Program-made: the position numbers and the translations under genes
Notes under the pieces: generated by a model
The model's database searches: none
Seen by the model: only the letters and a program-made list of their open reading frames with translations
Told to the model about the DNA's origin: nothing
Part shown: piece by piece, positions 32,169-34,134 of the stretch
Position numbering within the stretch: position 1 is the stretch's first letter
Layout: each line of letters opens with the position of its first letter
Assembly: GCA_023384455.1 (NCBI GenBank)
Contig: JAHDWH010000012.1
Span: 19,056 to 53,189 of the forward strand
Length of the DNA stretch: 34,134 nucleotides
Source: Caldilineaceae bacterium
GTDB lineage: Bacteria > Chloroflexota > Anaerolineae > Caldilineales > Caldilineaceae
Direction of reading: 5' to 3'

Positions 32169-32453
32169 CTAGTTAGACCATTCGTTATCGTCTGCCAATA
32201 ATTCGTCGTCGTCTTCCTCGTCGTCGTCGTCGTCATAGCCGTACAGACTCTCGTCCAGATCGTCATCAAAGAGAGCCTCGTCCTCATCCCACTCCAAATC
32301 GTCATCCGCGGCCGCCACGGCCGCGACTTCCGTCTCCATCTCTTCAAAGGTGATGCAGGTCAACGTAACCGGGGCCAGCTCGATTTCGTCGATGTCGCAC
32401 CACCCGTTCATCCAAAAGATACAGCGGTCTTGAGGACAGCGCACCCGCGTCAT
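32169..32453 (-). CDS. small Cys-containing protein with acidic tail
   Basis: 94 residues from the ATG at 32453 (CAGGAG upstream); an in-frame extension to 32573 would run across the promoter. The N-terminal half has four Cys (RCPQDRCIFWMNGWCDID, then LTCITFEE), a spacing that could hold a metal ion. The C-terminal 50 residues are almost wholly Asp/Glu, including a run encoded by GTC/GAC repeats. The family is not recognised. A clear promoter and its own terminator flank it, and it diverges from the dehydrogenase gene. It could be a metal-buffering or protein-binding factor, but that is a guess. Confidence 0.7.
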   Translation of the reverse strand: MTRVRCPQDRCIFWMNGWCDIDEIELAPVTLTCITFEEMETEVAAVAAADDDLEWDEDEALFDDDLDESLYGYDDDDDEEDDDELLADDNEWSN

Positions 32454-32532
32454 GCAAATCTCCTGTTTTGCCTGGGCCGTCGGGATGGGGAGAGTTTCCC
32501 GTTCGGCAATCGGTGAAAGGTTACTCCTTCGC

Positions 32533-32560
32533 AGTATATCATACTTCATTGCTCCGTCAA
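32533..32560 (-). promoter_or_regulatory. promoter of the small acidic-protein gene
   Basis: On the minus strand TTGACG (32560-32555) and TATACT (32538-32533) are 16 bases apart. The start of transcription would be near 32526, about 70 bases before the ATG at 32453. Confidence 0.7.
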
Positions 32561-32591
32561 CCGATCTACCCATTTTTTCGTACTATTTTCA

Positions 32592-32620
32592 TTGCCAAAG
32601 CTGTCGACTTGCGCTAAACT
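32592..32620 (+). promoter_or_regulatory. promoter of the dehydrogenase gene
   Basis: TTGCCA (32592-32597) and TAAACT (32615-32620) are separated by 17 bases. Transcription would begin near 32627, about 50 bases before the ATG at 32679. It is back-to-back with the minus-strand promoter. Confidence 0.6.
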
Positions 32621-32678
32621 GTTAGCAACCGCGCTGTCGCGGCCCTGTGCATTCCCTATTCTTACGAGGAGTTTTTCA

Positions 32679-34088
32679 ATGGCGAAAAACCAGACAACAG
32701 CCAAAGCCGTCGTGCCGTCCAATGGCGCAGTTGCCGCAGAAGTCGGTGACAACGGCCACGACATCAATCCCCATCTCCCTTCCGGCGCAGAGCCACCCCA
32801 TATCTCCCCCACCACCAACACCCGCCGGGAGACTTCGGTCCCCAGCGTCAGTGCCTATGCAGTAGCCCAAGCCCAGTTGGAACGGGTGGCCCAGGCGATG
32901 AATCTGGAACAGGATATGTTGGAACTGCTCCGGGTTCCCCAACGGGAGCTGATTGTCCACTTTCCGGTGGTGATGGACGAAGGCAACGTTCAGATGTTCA
33001 CCGGTTTTCGTGTCCAACACAATACGACCCTCGGCCCTACCAAAGGGGGCGTCCGCTATCACCCGGACGTGACCCTGGACGAGTGCCGGGCATTGGCTAT
33101 GTGGATGACGTGGAAGTGCGCGCTGATGAATCTGCCCTACGGCGGAGCCAAAGGCGGGGTAATTGTAGACCCGAAGATGCTCTCCCAGCGGGAGTTGCGG
33201 GGGCTGACCCGGCGCTACACATCCGAGATCGGCCCCTTCATTGGCCCGGAAAAGGATATCCCCGCGCCGGATGTGGGCACAAACGCCCAGATTATGGCCT
33301 GGATGATGGACACCTATTCTATGCACAAAGGCTATTCTGTGCCCGCAGTTGTCACGGGCAAGCCCATCGGCGTGGGCGGCACAGTGGGCCGGGAATATGC
33401 CACTGGGCTGGGCGTCACGTACACTACCCGGGCCCTGCTCAAACGTAAACTGGGCCAAAACCTTGAAGATATAAAAGTGGCTGTCCAGGGCTTTGGCAAT
33501 GTGGGTAGCTGGACGGCCCGCACAATGCACGAGCGAGGCGCAACTGTCGTGGCGATCAGCGATGTGATGGGCGGCATCTACGATTCCACAGGTTTCGATC
33601 CCCGTCGTCTGAAAGCCTTTGCCGCAGAAAATGGCACAGTCGTAGGCTACCCCGGCTCGGACACCCTGACGAATGAGGAGTTGCTGGAACTGGACGTGGA
33701 TGTGCTGGTTCCCGCGGCGATGGAAGGACAGATCACAGCCCAGAACGCTGACAAAATCAAAGCCCGGGTGATTGCGGAAGGGGCGAATGGGCCGACTTCG
33801 CCGGAAGCCGACCAGATTCTCAACGACAAAGGGGTGATGGTCATCCCGGACATTCTCTGCAATGCAGGGGGTGTGGTAGTCAGCTACTTTGAGTGGGTGC
33901 AGGATTTGCAGGCTTTCTTCTGGGACGAGAGCGAAATCCGCCGCCAGATGGAACGCAAGCTGCTGACGAATCTGGACGAACTGACAGGCGTGGCTGTGCG
34001 CACAGGCGTGGACCTGCGGGATGCGGCCTATACCATCGCCATCCAGCGTATTGTGGAAGCGACAAAGCTGCGGGGGATTTACCCATAA
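32679..34088 (+). CDS. glutamate (Glu/Leu/Phe/Val) dehydrogenase
   Basis: 469 residues from the ATG at 32679 (GAGGAG eight bases upstream). The family core runs from about residue 55: [11 protein letters not shown] (119-129), TWKCAL with K146, PYGGAKGG with K158 (153-160), PAPDVGTN and the dinucleotide motif GFGNVG (271-276); [12 protein letters not shown] and the C-terminal helices are intact. It interconverts glutamate with 2-oxoglutarate and ammonia using NAD(P). Length exceeds the usual ~415-420 because of a ~55-residue N-terminal extension ([20 protein letters not shown] ...) of low complexity, probably disordered. The true start could lie later, but no better ribosome site is seen. Confidence 0.93.
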   Translation: MAKNQTTAKAVVPSNGAVAAEVGDNGHDINPHLPSGAEPPHISPTTNTRRETSVPSVSAYAVAQAQLERVAQAMNLEQDMLELLRVPQRELIVHFPVVMDEGNVQMFTGFRVQHNTTLGPTKGGVRYHPDVTLDECRALAMWMTWKCALMNLPYGGAKGGVIVDPKMLSQRELRGLTRRYTSEIGPFIGPEKDIPAPDVGTNAQIMAWMMDTYSMHKGYSVPAVVTGKPIGVGGTVGREYATGLGVTYTTRALLKRKLGQNLEDIKVAVQGFGNVGSWTARTMHERGATVVAISDVMGGIYDSTGFDPRRLKAFAAENGTVVGYPGSDTLTNEELLELDVDVLVPAAMEGQITAQNADKIKARVIAEGANGPTSPEADQILNDKGVMVIPDILCNAGGVVVSYFEWVQDLQAFFWDESEIRRQMERKLLTNLDELTGVAVRTGVDLRDAAYTIAIQRIVEATKLRGIYP

Positions 34089-34134
34089 TGCGTGGTGCGT
34101 AGTGCGTGAACTGGTAGTGGGATTGGTTCACGCA

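Overview
The window reads as a chromosomal segment of a high-GC, gene-dense bacterium. The most likely placement is a member of the Chloroflexota (Anaerolineae/Caldilineae-like). This is inferred from gene content: a long BTAD-ATPase-TPR regulator, a Uma2 protein with a heptad-repeat tail, several URO-D superfamily proteins, a ThrRS-like/nucleoside kinase fusion, and GC-rich inverted-repeat elements between genes. I see no rRNA, tRNA, phage, full-length insertion sequence or CRISPR array.

Layout. (1) 181-3864, plus strand: two paralogous small alpha/beta hydrolases alternate with two class I SAM methyltransferases, followed by a GYD-domain protein. (2) 3865-6430: a ~120-bp inverted-repeat (MITE-like) element, a membrane-anchored protein of unknown function, a Uma2 protein and a second ~100-bp repeat element. 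(3) 6431-11050: a 1108-residue BTAD/STAND-type regulator, divergent from a winged-helix methyltransferase. (4) 11186-13842, minus strand: a class V aminotransferase, a corrinoid-binding protein and rsmI; the last two overlap by one base. (5) 14036-23784, plus strand: a near-consensus promoter and a ~450-nt leader precede a complete oligopeptide-type ABC importer (lipoprotein, two permeases, two ATPases), two translationally coupled URO-D-family proteins, a xylose-isomerase-like TIM barrel and a strong terminator. (6) 23791-29908: hicAB, an SDR dehydrogenase, a TPR membrane protein, an HMCES/YedK protein, a DUF4037 protein, a third URO-D protein without the usual Cys, and a small membrane protein. 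(7) 29943-34088: two repeat elements, a nucleoside kinase, a small Cys-plus-acidic protein, and a Glu/Leu-type dehydrogenase divergent from it.

How the genes may work together. The most interesting block is 11857-23722. A methyl-carrier type corrinoid protein (motif DIHDIG) lies beside an importer operon that encodes two URO-D/MtaA-superfamily proteins and a TIM-barrel enzyme. My inference is a corrinoid-linked pathway that takes up a small organic compound and demethylates or cleaves it. The substrate cannot be read from the sequence, and no corrinoid-reactivating protein is visible in the window. Other points of note are two families of dispersed inverted-repeat elements present twice each, an in-frame repeat-like linker in the regulator, and degenerate active sites in one hydrolase and one URO-D protein.
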